Source of the DNA: Variovorax sp. PCZ-1
GTDB lineage: Bacteria; Pseudomonadota; Gammaproteobacteria; Burkholderiales; Burkholderiaceae_C
DNA length: 64,000 nucleotides
NCBI RefSeq assembly: GCF_018413605.1
Contig: NZ_JAHCDN010000001.1
Span: forward strand, 434,001 to 498,000
Direction of reading: 5' to 3'
Under the pieces are notes generated by a model. That model was given only the letters and a program-made list of their open reading frames with translations. It was not told the origin of the DNA and ran no database searches. Shown here piece after piece: positions 34,083 to 43,315 of this stretch (positions are counted from its first letter, which is position 1; each line of letters starts with the position of its first letter). The translations under genes and the position numbers were made by a program.

Positions 34083-34913
34083 ATGCGTATCGACGGCAAT
34101 ATCGAAATCATCGCCCACATTGGCTGGCCGACCTACAGCTTCAAAGCGCCGCTCATTTACAACCCGTATTTTGAGCAAGCGGGGATCAACGCCATGGTCA
34201 CGCCAATGGGATGTAAACCAGAGCACTTCCCTGAGTTTCTGCGCAATGTGTTCCATCTGGAAAATGTGCGTGGTGCATTGATCACCATGCCTCACAAAGT
34301 CAGCGTGATGGATTTGCTGGACGTTATTTCACCCGCGGCACGTGTAGCTGGTGCATGCAATGCAGTCAAGCGCGGTTCAGACGGCAAGCTCTATGGCGAT
34401 ATGTTTGATGGCGAAGGTTTTGTGCGCGGCGTGCAGCGCAAAGACTTTGTTGTAGAGGGCAAGCGTGCACTCATTGTGGGAGCAGGCGGCGTAGGCAGTG
34501 CGATTGTGGCGTCGCTGGCCCACGCAGGTTTGAAAGCGATGACTTTGTATGACGTTGACGCTACGAGCTGTGATGCACTTGCTGATCGTATTCGCGCGAA
34601 TTTTCCTCATGTGAGGGTTTGTGTTGGCAGCAATGATCCTGCTGGATTTGATCTGGTGGTCAATGCCACACCGCTGGGTATGAAGAAGGGCGATCCCTTG
34701 CCACTGGATGTGAGCCGCTTAGATGCCAACACCTTTGTCGGCGAGGTGGTGATGGCGCAAGAAATCACGGCCTTCTTAGCTGCAGCGCGCGCGCGCGGTT
34801 GTCGAACGCAAGTCGGCACAGACATGCTCTATGAGCAAATTCCCGCGTATCTTGAGTTTTTTGGTTTACCAAGCACCACGGCGGAGCATCTGCGCGAAGT
34901 GTCTCTGGCTTGA
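34083..34913 (+). CDS. Shikimate/quinate dehydrogenase-family protein, divergent AroE-like
   Basis: A 276-residue AroE-fold oxidoreductase. The catalytic pair K72 (ITMPHK) and D109 (MFDGEG), N93 (CNAV) and the nucleotide loop GAGGVGSA (133-140) are kept. The carboxylate-binding motif that reads SxS in AroE is S19-F-K21 here, so substrate preference probably differs from shikimate. Its position after aroQ and near the split dehydratase resembles, as I recall it, the Pseudomonas PA0242-PA0245 region, where an AroE-like gene lies beside aroQ2 and quiC. It may be the quinate-oxidising enzyme of the island. Confidence 0.78.
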   Translation: MRIDGNIEIIAHIGWPTYSFKAPLIYNPYFEQAGINAMVTPMGCKPEHFPEFLRNVFHLENVRGALITMPHKVSVMDLLDVISPAARVAGACNAVKRGSDGKLYGDMFDGEGFVRGVQRKDFVVEGKRALIVGAGGVGSAIVASLAHAGLKAMTLYDVDATSCDALADRIRANFPHVRVCVGSNDPAGFDLVVNATPLGMKKGDPLPLDVSRLDANTFVGEVVMAQEITAFLAAARARGCRTQVGTDMLYEQIPAYLEFFGLPSTTAEHLREVSLA

Positions 34914-34942
34914 AATTAATGGGGTTCTGATCCCATTTAATT
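34913..34942. repeat. Family C repeat, copy 1
   Basis: AAATTAATGGGGTTCTGATC, then CCATTTAATT, with ATGGG/CCCAT arms. It occupies the whole gap between the convergent AroE-like and DUF962 genes and may act as a bidirectional terminator. The sister copy is at 60924. Confidence 0.7.
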
Positions 34943-35295
34943 CAGAGCTTGATTCGCCCGATCAAGATATCTTTGTACATCACCCAATCTCCCATGAAGG
35001 AATAGAGTGGGCGCTTGAAACTGGCAGGCTTGTTGTGCTCAAAGCCGAAATGGCCAATCCATGCGAAGCCGTAGCCACAGAGCAGACCGGCGAGCAGCCA
35101 CAGCGCATTTCCAGTGATGAGTAGCATCATCAAACAACCCAGCGATAAAGAGGAGCCGACGAAATGCAGGCGGCGGCAAGTGCGGTCTTTGTGTTCGGTG
35201 AGGTAGAAAGGATAAAACTCAGCGAAGCTCTGCACTGCTTTTAAGTCAGGCGAGCGCGGTACCGTGGTGTCGATCGTGCTGTGAAAGCTGCTCAA
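34942..35295 (-). CDS. DUF962 (Mpo1-like) membrane protein
   Basis: A 117-residue protein with the DUF962 signatures FYPFYLTEHKDRTCRRLHF, GYGFAWIGHFGFEHNKPA and LYSFMGDWVMYKDIL around two to three membrane segments. The yeast homologue Mpo1 is a dioxygenase in fatty-acid alpha-oxidation; the bacterial role is unsettled. The start is a TTG at 35295 preceded by GAGGAGA at a good spacing; an ATG-initiated reading upstream to 35433 would overlap the next gene and adds an unrelated N-terminus. It converges on the AroE-like gene across a family C repeat. Confidence 0.8.
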   Translation of the reverse strand: MSSFHSTIDTTVPRSPDLKAVQSFAEFYPFYLTEHKDRTCRRLHFVGSSLSLGCLMMLLITGNALWLLAGLLCGYGFAWIGHFGFEHNKPASFKRPLYSFMGDWVMYKDILIGRIKL

Positions 35296-35335
35296 AATTG
35301 TCTCCTCAGATATCGATGGGAACCATGCTACTCGC

Positions 35336-35860
35336 TCATTCGCTATGTTTGTCGCGCGTGAGCCGCTCTGCGAAGGATATACCAATCGCTGACAAGACAA
35401 AAGTGAAATGAATGACGGCCACCATCGTGACAACTTGTATGTTCTCCAAAGTCAAATCACCGCTGAGGTAGGTTTTTAAAGCATGCACGCCAGATATGGA
35501 GATGATGGCAAAAGCCAACTTAAGTTTCAGGTTGTATGTGTTGACATGATCGAGCCAATCCGGTTTTTTCATGTCTTTTTTATCGAAATGCCCCGTGGTG
35601 ACGAAGAGCGACACACCAGCCAAGGCCACCACCCACACCAGCTGCGCCACCATCGTCATGTCTACCAGTTCCAGTACCTTGATGATCAGGCCAATTTTTT
35701 CCAAATCGCCAAAGATCAAGGTTTGCATGAGTTTGTAGGTTTCAAGCAAAAATTTACCCAAGATGCCGAAAATGATCGCCACCAAGCCCACATAGAAAAA
35801 CAACATGATGATTCGCATGCCATAGAGCAGCGAGCCAACGCTGGATAAGAGTTTTTCCAT
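35336..35860 (-). CDS. UPF0114/YqhA-family membrane protein
   Basis: A 174-residue membrane protein with about four hydrophobic segments and the YqhA-type C-terminal SAIGISFAERLTRDK. The function of this widespread family is not established. ATG at 35860 has AGGAAG upstream; the longer in-frame start at 35893 does not. It lies between two other same-strand genes (DUF962 and the AIM24-like protein) at short distances, so the three may form one transcript. Confidence 0.85.
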   Translation of the reverse strand: MEKLLSSVGSLLYGMRIIMLFFYVGLVAIIFGILGKFLLETYKLMQTLIFGDLEKIGLIIKVLELVDMTMVAQLVWVVALAGVSLFVTTGHFDKKDMKKPDWLDHVNTYNLKLKLAFAIISISGVHALKTYLSGDLTLENIQVVTMVAVIHFTFVLSAIGISFAERLTRDKHSE

Positions 35861-35920
35861 GATCTTCCTTGATAAAAATACAAATGCAGTCACTGCACCA
35901 AACCAACTGGGCTGTTGACC

Positions 35921-36733
35921 TTATCTGTTGTTGCCGCCCAGAATACCACCTAGCAAGCCACCAGCGCTTAAAAGCGAGCCTTCTTCGCTGCTGCCACCTT
36001 GCTGAGGCGCTGAGGCAAATACGCGGCTGGCCAGGCGCGAGAAAGGCAGGCTTTGTAGCCAAACCGTGCCGCCGCTTTGCCCACCTGAGAGCTTGGCAAA
36101 AAACAAACCCTCGCCGCCAAACAGCGCCGTCTTGATCTTACCTACATACTGAATTTCAAAATTTGTATTCGGTGTGTAAGCGACCACGCAGCCGGTATCG
36201 ACCATCAGCGTCTGCCCCGGTGCGAGATCACGCTTCACGACTGTGCCGCCCGCGTGTACAAAAGCCAAGCCTTCGCCTTCCAGTTTTTGCATGATGAAGC
36301 CTTCTCCGCCGAAAAAGCCCACGCCGATTTTTTTCTGAAATGCGATATCCAAACTCACTCCGCGCGCGGCAGCCAAGAAAGCGTCTTTCTGGCAGATCAA
36401 TGTTCCGCCGAGTTCTTGCAAATTCATTGGCAAAATTTTACCGGGGTAGGGTGCAGCAAAGGCCACGCGCTGCTTGCCTTGCGCTTGGTTGGTATAGACC
36501 GTGGTGAACAGCGATTCACCTGTCACCAGCCGCTTACCAGCACCCAGCAGCTTGCCAAAAATACCGCCCGTTTGCGCTCCACCGTCGCCAAACACCGTAT
36601 CCATGCTGATGCCTGCGTCCATGAACATCATGGAGCCAGCCTCGCCAATCGCAGCCTCTCCGGGGTCGAGCTCAATCTCTACAAACTGCATTTCTGCGCC
36701 GCGAATATCGTAGTCAATCACGTCCATTGCCAT
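35921..36733 (-). CDS. TIGR00266/AIM24-family protein
   Basis: A 270-residue cytoplasmic protein of repeated beta strands. Family features include VEIELDPGEAAIGEAGSMMF, the glycine-rich FFGGEGFIMQKLEG and ALFGGEGLFFAKLSG, and a low-complexity Gly/Ser-rich C-terminus. The yeast relative AIM24 is needed for normal inner-mitochondrial-membrane organisation; the bacterial role is unknown. It appears to head a small group with the YqhA and DUF962 genes. Confidence 0.85.
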   Translation of the reverse strand: MAMDVIDYDIRGAEMQFVEIELDPGEAAIGEAGSMMFMDAGISMDTVFGDGGAQTGGIFGKLLGAGKRLVTGESLFTTVYTNQAQGKQRVAFAAPYPGKILPMNLQELGGTLICQKDAFLAAARGVSLDIAFQKKIGVGFFGGEGFIMQKLEGEGLAFVHAGGTVVKRDLAPGQTLMVDTGCVVAYTPNTNFEIQYVGKIKTALFGGEGLFFAKLSGGQSGGTVWLQSLPFSRLASRVFASAPQQGGSSEEGSLLSAGGLLGGILGGNNR

Positions 36734-36789
36734 GTCATCGGTCCTCTATAAAAATGTGTCAATCATGAGTGCGGTTTCAGCGCGGGAAT

Positions 36790-38025
36790 TCAGTTTTTTG
36801 ATTTTGCCGCAGCATCGAAATATTTCAGCGTCGTGTCGAGAGCCAAGTTGCGCCAAGCATCTTTTTCAAGATGCAAGGCATGGCGAGACTCAGGAATGCG
36901 CCAGCCAGTGCAGCGGCCCGCCATGGCAGTGTTCACTTGTGCGCAAAACTCAGCTTGCGCCTCGTTGCGTACGATCGTATCTTGCCCGCCACTGAACACC
37001 AGCACAGGAACTGCGACTTGTCTCGCCGCGATGCCACGAATTTCTGCTGAGGCATTACAGGCTTGCAGACCCCATTGCAAGCTAGGCCCAGAAACGCGTG
37101 CGTCCGTATGCCCGCAGTGTGGCTTGGCCTGGCAGACAGCTTCACGAGATTTCATATGCTGGCGCAGGCGCGGCACACTTGTAGAAAGATCATTTTTACT
37201 CTGATCTTTGGATTGCAAGAATGCATCGCGTTGCGCTTCAAACTCTGATCCACCTGCGCGGCGGGTGGCAATGCCTTCAGGCAATTGCACAGCCGATGCG
37301 CCGCGATGGCACCAGGCCTGCAGAGTCCGACCAAAGAAGCTGGTGAGATCTGATGCGGTGACAGGCTCAAACATGGGGGTAAAAAGAGACACAGCTCGCA
37401 GGGGACTGGCCGCGCCTTGACGCTCAATCGCACCTGCCATGATGGCGCCCCCCATCGAGTGTGCAAAGCCGTAGAGTGGCTTGGCTTTGGCACCCCGCTC
37501 TTTGTGAACCTGCTGGATAAATGCATCGAGATCGAGGATGAAATTCTCGAAATGATGGATATGCCCAATTGTTCCGGGCGCAAGCCGTGTGGAAAAGCCT
37601 TGACCACGGTGATCTTGCACATACACGGAGTAACCGTTGGCCACCAAGTCGTGAATCACTTCTTGGTACATCGTCAGACCTTCGGTGAAGCCCACGCTGA
37701 TGACGACACCACCACGGCTCTCGGTGCGGTGGATGTATTTGCGCCAGTGCAATTTCACTGGTGTTTGATTCGATGCATCCATGGGCACCCCCATCGAACT
37801 GCCGATCCGCACGTCAGCCCAGCGACGGGTACGTTGTTCCCATTGACGCCAAGTCGTTTTGCTAGCGACGGATTCTGTGCTCCAGATGCCAAGAGCTGGT
37901 TGAGAACTCTTGGGTAAGTCTGCAAAGGCCGGAAACTGGGGCGTTGCGTTGCTACTTTGGCTCAGGCTATGGCCTGAAAGGAATAAACAAAATACTAGTG
38001 AAACAATCTGGCGAATGGAGCTCAT
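36790..38025 (-). CDS. Secreted alpha/beta hydrolase (lysophospholipase/S33 type)
   Basis: A 411-residue alpha/beta-hydrolase with an N-terminal signal peptide of about 23 residues. The nucleophile elbow is AHSMGG; oxyanion and strand features GVVISVGFTEGLTMYQEVI and VYVQDHRGQGFS are those of PldB-like lysophospholipases and monoacylglycerol lipases. The acid lies near GGQDTIV and the histidine in ESRHALH. It should cleave ester bonds of lipids in the periplasm or at the cell surface. ATG at 38025 keeps a clean signal peptide; an ATG at 38082 would add 19 residues. Confidence 0.83.
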   Translation of the reverse strand: MSSIRQIVSLVFCLFLSGHSLSQSSNATPQFPAFADLPKSSQPALGIWSTESVASKTTWRQWEQRTRRWADVRIGSSMGVPMDASNQTPVKLHWRKYIHRTESRGGVVISVGFTEGLTMYQEVIHDLVANGYSVYVQDHRGQGFSTRLAPGTIGHIHHFENFILDLDAFIQQVHKERGAKAKPLYGFAHSMGGAIMAGAIERQGAASPLRAVSLFTPMFEPVTASDLTSFFGRTLQAWCHRGASAVQLPEGIATRRAGGSEFEAQRDAFLQSKDQSKNDLSTSVPRLRQHMKSREAVCQAKPHCGHTDARVSGPSLQWGLQACNASAEIRGIAARQVAVPVLVFSGGQDTIVRNEAQAEFCAQVNTAMAGRCTGWRIPESRHALHLEKDAWRNLALDTTLKYFDAAAKSKN

Positions 38026-38301
38026 TGGATAACCTGGTTGGAGAAAAGAGCGATACTGGCAAAAGCAAATGGAGTGATTCAATGCATAGCTTGACAGATA
38101 TCTGTGACGATTTCAAATGAGCTTGCTGTTGCAAAAACTTATGCAAATCGTAAACGAACTGGATCGAAAAGATGCTTGTGTGTGGTGTGAAATCAGCATA
38201 GATCAGGGTTTGCCGCCATACGCAATATGAACTTTCGCGTGATGCTTGAATCTCTTTCAATCAAAACCCCTTCTAAACACAGTTGAACCTAGGAGAAAGC
38301 C

Positions 38302-39216
38302 ATGACACCCATCACTCCCGGCTCGCGCCTCACAGCAGCAGATTTTGACCAAGAACTCTTGATCCTGTTCGATGCTTATGTGCATGGCGATATGGACCGA
38401 CGTGGTTTTTTGCAACGCGCTGAGAAGTTTGCCAAAGGTGGTGTGACCGCCGCTGCCATTCTGGCGTCCTTACAACCCAATTTCGCCGCAGCGCAAATCG
38501 TGCCCAAAGATGATTCGCGACTCAAAACTGAAACCGTCACCGTTTCTTCACCCGATGGTTCAGGCAGTATCAAAGCCTATGTGGCCAAGCCGGCCAACGC
38601 AACGGGCAAGCTCCCCGCTGTGCTCGTGATCCATGAAAACCGGGGCCTCAATCCTCACATTGAAGATATCACCCGCCGTATTGCACTCGATGGGTATATT
38701 GCCTTCGCGCCTGATGCGCTCACCGCTCTCGGTGGCTACCCCGGCGATGAAGACAAGGCCCGCGCTGAGTTCGCCAAACTAGACCAAGCCAAAATTCGCA
38801 CAGACTTCCTCGCCAGCTATGCCGCGCTCAAGGCGAGAAGCGATGTGACTGGCAAAGTGGGTGCCGTTGGCTTTTGCTATGGCGGCGGCATGGTGCATTT
38901 TCTCTCCACCCGCCTGCCCGATTTGGCCGCTGGCGTGCCTTTCTATGGCAATCACCCGGCAGCTGAAGAAGCCGCCAAAGTCAAAGCGCCGCTGCAAATT
39001 CATTTCGCTGGGATTGACGAGCGAATCAATGCTGCGTGGCCTGCTTATGAGGCCGCATTAAAGGCCGCAAACGTGAATCACGTCGCGCATATTTACCCGA
39101 ACACCCAACATGGCTTCAACAACGACACGACACCACGTTTTGATGCTGCCGCAGCCAAACTAGCATGGGAGCGCACGATGGGTTTCTTTGGGCAGCATTT
39201 AAGACAACTCAGCTGA
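38302..39216 (+). CDS. Dienelactone hydrolase family protein with TAT-like signal
   Basis: A 304-residue alpha/beta-hydrolase of the dienelactone hydrolase family. The cysteine nucleophile is in GFCYGGG, the acid in AGIDERI and the histidine in NTQHGFNND. An N-terminal segment [16 protein letters not shown] followed by a hydrophobic stretch ending AAAQ looks like a twin-arginine signal, as in many Burkholderiales homologues, so the enzyme is probably periplasmic. The substrate is unknown. GGAG precedes the ATG. Its last 18 bases overlap the 3' end of the convergent LLM gene. Confidence 0.87.
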   Translation: MTPITPGSRLTAADFDQELLILFDAYVHGDMDRRGFLQRAEKFAKGGVTAAAILASLQPNFAAAQIVPKDDSRLKTETVTVSSPDGSGSIKAYVAKPANATGKLPAVLVIHENRGLNPHIEDITRRIALDGYIAFAPDALTALGGYPGDEDKARAEFAKLDQAKIRTDFLASYAALKARSDVTGKVGAVGFCYGGGMVHFLSTRLPDLAAGVPFYGNHPAAEEAAKVKAPLQIHFAGIDERINAAWPAYEAALKAANVNHVAHIYPNTQHGFNNDTTPRFDAAAAKLAWERTMGFFGQHLRQLS

Positions 39217-40218
39217 TCGCTCGCGAATGGCCTGAGCTGCAATATCCAAGGATCTGAGTCGGAGCGCAGGATCATGTACGTCGCAGACAAACATGATCTC
39301 ATCAGCTTGGGTTTGATCCAGCAAATCCTCTAAACCACTGCGCACGGTTTCAGGTGAACCGATCACACCTGCAGCTAAAAAATCGTGAATCGCTGCACGG
39401 CCTTGCGGATCAATGCGCGACATGAAGCCTGCGTCTGGCACTGGCAACAAGCCTCGCCGCCCTGTCAAGATGCCATAGACGCGCTGATAGACGCTGCTGG
39501 CCAGATACTGCGCTTCTTCATCGGTGGGCGCAGCGATCAAGGGCACGCCGATGATGGCGTAGGGTTTGGCAAGCTGCGCAGAAGGCTTGAATGTTCGGCG
39601 ATAAATGTCCAAAGCCTGCAGCAGCATCGCGGGCGCGAAATGTGAGGCAAAGGCATAGGGTAAGCCCATTTGCGCAGCGAGCTGAGCGGAGAAGAGGCTA
39701 GAGCCCAGCAGCCAGATCGGCACTTGCGTGCCCGCGCCAGGGTTGGCCGTGATGCGCTGGCCTTCTTGGGCGGGCGCGAGATAGCTCATCAGCTCGGCCA
39801 CCTCGCGCGGGAAATCATCAGCGGACTCTAGGTTGTGGCGGCGCAGGGCGCGCATGGTGTATTGGTCTGTTCCGGGCGCTCTGCCCAAGCCCAGATCTAT
39901 GCGGCCAGGGTAGAGCTCAGCCAATGTACCGAAGGCTTCTGCCACGACGAGCGGCGCATGGTTGGGCAACATGATGCCGCCGGAGCCCACGCGAATCGTT
40001 GTCGTGCCGCCTGCGATGTGGCCGACGAGTACGGCAGTGGACGAACTGGCCACACCGGCCATGTTGTGATGCTCAGCCAGCCAGTAGCGCGAGAAGCCCA
40101 GCCGCTCTGCATGTTGAGCGGTTTGCAGCGCAATCTGTAAAGCCTGCGCCGTTGTGCCACCTTCGCGCACGGCCACGAGATCGAGCATGGAAACAGCAGT
40201 TTGGGATAGAGTTTTCAT
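39199..40218 (-). CDS. LLM-class flavin-dependent oxidoreductase (MsnO8 type)
   Basis: A 339-residue luciferase-like monooxygenase. Diagnostic segments are [43 protein letters not shown] and [14 protein letters not shown], which place it in the MsnO8-like subfamily. It probably uses FMNH2 and oxygen; the substrate is unknown. Its 3' end overlaps that of the convergent dienelactone hydrolase gene by 18 bases. A family A repeat lies 4 bases upstream of its start. Confidence 0.9.
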   Translation of the reverse strand: MKTLSQTAVSMLDLVAVREGGTTAQALQIALQTAQHAERLGFSRYWLAEHHNMAGVASSSTAVLVGHIAGGTTTIRVGSGGIMLPNHAPLVVAEAFGTLAELYPGRIDLGLGRAPGTDQYTMRALRRHNLESADDFPREVAELMSYLAPAQEGQRITANPGAGTQVPIWLLGSSLFSAQLAAQMGLPYAFASHFAPAMLLQALDIYRRTFKPSAQLAKPYAIIGVPLIAAPTDEEAQYLASSVYQRVYGILTGRRGLLPVPDAGFMSRIDPQGRAAIHDFLAAGVIGSPETVRSGLEDLLDQTQADEIMFVCDVHDPALRLRSLDIAAQAIRERSAELS

Positions 40219-40222
40219 GGTC

Positions 40223-40276
40223 TTTTAAGCATATTGCCGGCGTAGAATCTGCGCGAGGTGCTATTAAAAATATAGC
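40223..40276 (-). repeat. Family A repeat, copy 6
   Basis: ATTGCCGGCGTAGAATCTGC, then GCGAGGTGCTATTAAAAATA. It lies between the LLM gene and smpB, both on the minus strand. Confidence 0.85.
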
Positions 40277-40285
40277 ATAGACAGG

Positions 40286-40762
40286 TTAGCGATTATTCAC
40301 CTTCATCGCCCGCTCGACCTCACGTTTGCCTTCGCGCTCTGCAACAGTGTTGCGTTTGTCGTGTTCGCCTTTGCCTTTGGCCAGTGCAATTTCGCATTTC
40401 ACGCGGCCGCTTTTCCAATGCAAATTGATCGCCACCAGGGTGTAGCCTTTTTGCTCCACTTTGCCCACCAAGCGGCGGATTTCGTCTTTGTGCATCAGCA
40501 GCTTGCGGCTACGCACGGCATCAGGGTGCACATGGGTGGAGGCGGTCTTCAAAGGGTTGATCTGGCAGCCCATGACGAAAAGCTCGCCGTTTTTGATGAT
40601 CACGTAGCCGTCTGTTAGCTGTACTTTGCCATTGCGCACAGCTTTGACTTCCCAGCCTTCCAGCACCATGCCGCACTCATACCGCTCCTCGAAGAAGTAG
40701 TTGAATGAGGCTTTTTTGTTTTCGGCAATACGACCAGGGGGATCAGACTTAGGTTTGGCCAT
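40286..40762 (-). CDS. smpB: SsrA-binding protein SmpB
   Basis: A 158-residue protein that binds tmRNA and delivers it to stalled ribosomes for trans-translation. The motifs [35 protein letters not shown] and the basic C-terminal tail [20 protein letters not shown] are characteristic. Normal length. It is divergent from ratA-rnfH, an arrangement common in proteobacteria. No ssrA gene was seen in the window. Confidence 0.97.
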   Translation of the reverse strand: MAKPKSDPPGRIAENKKASFNYFFEERYECGMVLEGWEVKAVRNGKVQLTDGYVIIKNGELFVMGCQINPLKTASTHVHPDAVRSRKLLMHKDEIRRLVGKVEQKGYTLVAINLHWKSGRVKCEIALAKGKGEHDKRNTVAEREGKREVERAMKVNNR

Positions 40763-40832
40763 GAGGCTCTTTAAATGCGGATGTCGCTAGAAATTACAAT
40801 AGAGGTATGATTGTATTGGCGCGCGTCTCTTT

Positions 40833-41285
40833 GTGAATTCCATCCAAAAATCCGTGTTGATTTGGTACAGCGCCCAGCAGATGTTTGATCTGGTCTCGGA
40901 TGTGGCCAGCTACCCCCAATTTTTGCCTTGGTGCGATCAAGCCCAGGTGCTGCAAAAGCACGCTGATGGGCAAACGGCCGAGATCAGCCTCAACTTCAAG
41001 GGGCTCAAGCAGAGCTTTTCTACCCGCAATACGCATGTTCGCTATGAAGACGGCACGCTGGAGGATCGCTTGCAGCTGGTCAAAGGGCCGTTTTCACAAC
41101 TCGACGGCGTGTGGCGCTTCTCCCCTGTGGGCGATATTGCCTTGTCGTCCTGCAAGATCGAGCTGGCGCTGAGCTACGATTTTGACAATACCGCCATGGC
41201 CGCACTCGTGGGCCCGGTGTTTGAATGGATTGCTTCAAGTTTGGTGGATGCTTTTGTGCAGCGGGCCGAAAGCGTGTATGGCTGA
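40833..41285 (+). CDS. RatA/COQ10-like START-domain protein
   Basis: A 150-residue START-like lipid-binding protein (MFDLVSDVASYPQFLPWC, LDGVWRFSPVG, FEWIASSLVDAFVQRAE). In Escherichia coli the homologue was called the toxin RatA, but the fold and eukaryotic COQ10 relatives suggest a role in ubiquinone handling. A GTG start at 40833 matches the family N-terminus. The rnfH gene overlaps its stop, and smpB is divergent 70 bases away. Confidence 0.9.
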   Translation: MNSIQKSVLIWYSAQQMFDLVSDVASYPQFLPWCDQAQVLQKHADGQTAEISLNFKGLKQSFSTRNTHVRYEDGTLEDRLQLVKGPFSQLDGVWRFSPVGDIALSSCKIELALSYDFDNTAMAALVGPVFEWIASSLVDAFVQRAESVYG

Positions 41286-41622
41286 GCCACGGCAAATCAG
41301 CGTGCTTTTGGTGTATTCGCCTGCGCCACGTGTGGTGCATGAGCTCATATTGAATGTGCCTTCAGGCACGCGTTTGAGCGATGCACGGGCGCTAGCTGCC
41401 CAAGACCCACGCTTTGCTCATCTACCCAGTGAGGCCAGTTTTGGCGTGTGGGGGCGCAAAGTCACGATTCATCACAGCTTGCGCCACGAAGAGCGCTTGG
41501 AAATCTATCGCCCTTTACGTGTTGACCCCAAAGTGGCGCGCCGCGAGCGCTTCAAAAAGCAGGGTGCCAAGTCTGCAGGCTTGTTTGCTAAGCGCAGACC
41601 GGGCGCAAAAGCAGGCTATTGA
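41278..41622 (+). CDS. RnfH-family ubiquitin-like protein
   Basis: A 114-residue protein of the RnfH (RatB) family with the beta-grasp features ISVLLVYSPAPRVVHEL, FGVWGRKV and RLEIYRPLRVDPKVARRERF. ATG at 41278 overlaps the ratA stop by eight bases. Function is not established; it commonly accompanies ratA and smpB. The C-terminus is basic (KRRPGAKAGY). Upstream in-frame ATGs lie inside ratA and are rejected. Confidence 0.9.
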   Translation: MAEPRQISVLLVYSPAPRVVHELILNVPSGTRLSDARALAAQDPRFAHLPSEASFGVWGRKVTIHHSLRHEERLEIYRPLRVDPKVARRERFKKQGAKSAGLFAKRRPGAKAGY

Positions 41623-41650
41623 ACAGCTTGCCCCCAGCGACTGAGATCGT

Positions 41651-42295
41651 TTAGGCAGGTCGCTTGAGCGATTGGCGAGCGCTTTCGACCTGAGCACGGT
41701 GGCTGCAGCCCTCCAAATGGTCGTTGACCACGCCCATGGATTGCATGAGGGCATACATGGTGGTGGGGCCGACGAAATTGAAGCCCATTTTGCGTAAGGT
41801 TTTGCTCAAGGCTTGAGATTGCTCGGTTTGGCCGAGTGTGCTCGCAACCGCAGGCGTGATTTTTGTGGGGCGTTGTTTGGCTGAGGGCTCATGTGACCAA
41901 ATGAGTTTCGCCAAAGCGCCTGAGCCTTGGGTATCGATCAGATCACAGACTTTTTGCGCGTTGTTGATCGCGGATTCGATCTTGCCGCGATGGCGGATGA
42001 TGCCAGCGTCTTGAACCAGGCGCTCGACGTCTTTCTCTGTGAAGCGAGCAACTTTTTCAAAATTGAATTGCTGGAAGACTTCGCGGAAGCGATCACGTTT
42101 GCGCAAAATCGTGATCCAGCTCAAACCCGCCTGAAAACCTTCGAGCGTGATTTTTTCAAACAGCCTGCGCTCATCGATCACAGGCATACCCCATTCGTGA
42201 TCGTGGTAGTGGATGTAGTCCGCAAAAGCATCCCCTTGCCCACACCAGGAGCATCGGTGTTTGCCGTCGGGGTGATGAATGAGTGAGAGTGGCAT
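41651..42295 (-). CDS. tag: DNA-3-methyladenine glycosylase I
   Basis: A 214-residue base-excision repair enzyme that removes 3-methyladenine from DNA. The zinc-binding cysteines start the protein (RCSWCGQ), followed by YHDHEWGMPV, LEGFQAGLSWITIL and the C-terminal GPTTMYALMQSMGVVNDH. Length and motif order are typical of Tag. It is convergent to rnfH and on the same strand as argP, with no clear functional link to neighbours. Confidence 0.95.
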   Translation of the reverse strand: MPLSLIHHPDGKHRCSWCGQGDAFADYIHYHDHEWGMPVIDERRLFEKITLEGFQAGLSWITILRKRDRFREVFQQFNFEKVARFTEKDVERLVQDAGIIRHRGKIESAINNAQKVCDLIDTQGSGALAKLIWSHEPSAKQRPTKITPAVASTLGQTEQSQALSKTLRKMGFNFVGPTTMYALMQSMGVVNDHLEGCSHRAQVESARQSLKRPA

Positions 42296-42305
42296 GGAGA
42301 AGAGT

Positions 42306-43232
42306 TTAAGGAGTTTGGCTTGGGAGCAGATGCAAACGTGCGGCTTCGATCACCGCCGCAGTCAAGCGCGCAGCTTGTGCAGACTCTTGGCTCCAGGAAT
42401 GCCAATACAAAGGCACATCGATGTATTGCCCCGGAAACAGATCGATGAGCCGGCCAGATTCAATATTGCCGCGCCACTGCAAACGCATTTGCACATCGGC
42501 CTGCAAGCCCCAGCCGAGGCCTTCCAGCATGGCCAAGTGATAAGCATCGCCAGCGGGAAAATAGTGGCGCGGGTAGTTAGCCTCATGCAAACCAAAAGCT
42601 TCCATCAAGAAGCGCTCTTGCAGTTGGTCTTTGCGGTTAAAGCAAAGCGCAGGGATTTGCAAAAGAGCGGGAGCGTGGGTTTTCTTTTTGAGTGAGCGCA
42701 GCAGCTTCGCAATCGCTGGATTCCCCAAACAGTGGTAGCGCATCGTGCCCAAGGGCTGTGCTGTGCAGCCGCGCAAGGGTTTGGGTAAATCAGTGACGCA
42801 GCCGAGCACATCGCCGTTTTGCAGCCACTGCAAGGTGTGCTCTTGGTCATCGACCACGCTGTGCAGCAGAAGGCGATGCGTTCGAAGCGTCTCTTGTACA
42901 CCTAATAAAAACCACGATGCCAGTGAATCCGCATTCACGGCGACGGGCAAAGCGAGCCACTGAGATTCATCACTCGGTGATGCCAAACGCTCGGTCAAAT
43001 CGGCTTCAAGCAAGCGTGTGCGGCTAATGTGCGCCAGCAGCACTTGGCCGGCTCGGGTGGCCTGCGCGGTTTTGCCGCGAATGAGCAAGCGCTGGCCAAG
43101 CTGAGCCTCGAGCGCTTTGATGCGGATGCTGATTGCCGCCAAGGTGATGTGCATTTGCTTGGCGGCCAAAGCCATGCTGCCGGTTTGTACGGTTGCAGCG
43201 AAGGCTTCGAGTTGTTTGGGGTCCAGTGCCAT
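42306..43232 (-). CDS. argP: LysR-family regulator ArgP
   Basis: A 308-residue LysR-type regulator with HTH at about residues 4-60 (LDPKQLEAFAATVQTGSMAL, AAISIRIKALEAQLGQ) and an effector domain. The wording and the divergent LysE/ArgO exporter gene identify it as ArgP (IciA, LysG), which activates basic-amino-acid export in response to arginine or lysine. The 83-base gap between the two genes should contain its binding site; the region is AT-rich but no unique palindrome was assigned. Confidence 0.9.
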   Translation of the reverse strand: MALDPKQLEAFAATVQTGSMALAAKQMHITLAAISIRIKALEAQLGQRLLIRGKTAQATRAGQVLLAHISRTRLLEADLTERLASPSDESQWLALPVAVNADSLASWFLLGVQETLRTHRLLLHSVVDDQEHTLQWLQNGDVLGCVTDLPKPLRGCTAQPLGTMRYHCLGNPAIAKLLRSLKKKTHAPALLQIPALCFNRKDQLQERFLMEAFGLHEANYPRHYFPAGDAYHLAMLEGLGWGLQADVQMRLQWRGNIESGRLIDLFPGQYIDVPLYWHSWSQESAQAARLTAAVIEAARLHLLPSQTP

Positions 43233-43315
43233 TCATGAATTAAAACATTTTTAACCGAATTGATAAATAGTTAATTGCATTTGATTCAGAGGGTTGACGC
43301 ATCACAATCCATCCC

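Noticed and set aside
40833-41622. RatA-RnfH as a toxin-antitoxin system
   Set aside because: RatA belongs to the START/COQ10 family and the pair is conserved housekeeping next to smpB; the toxin label is weakly supported.
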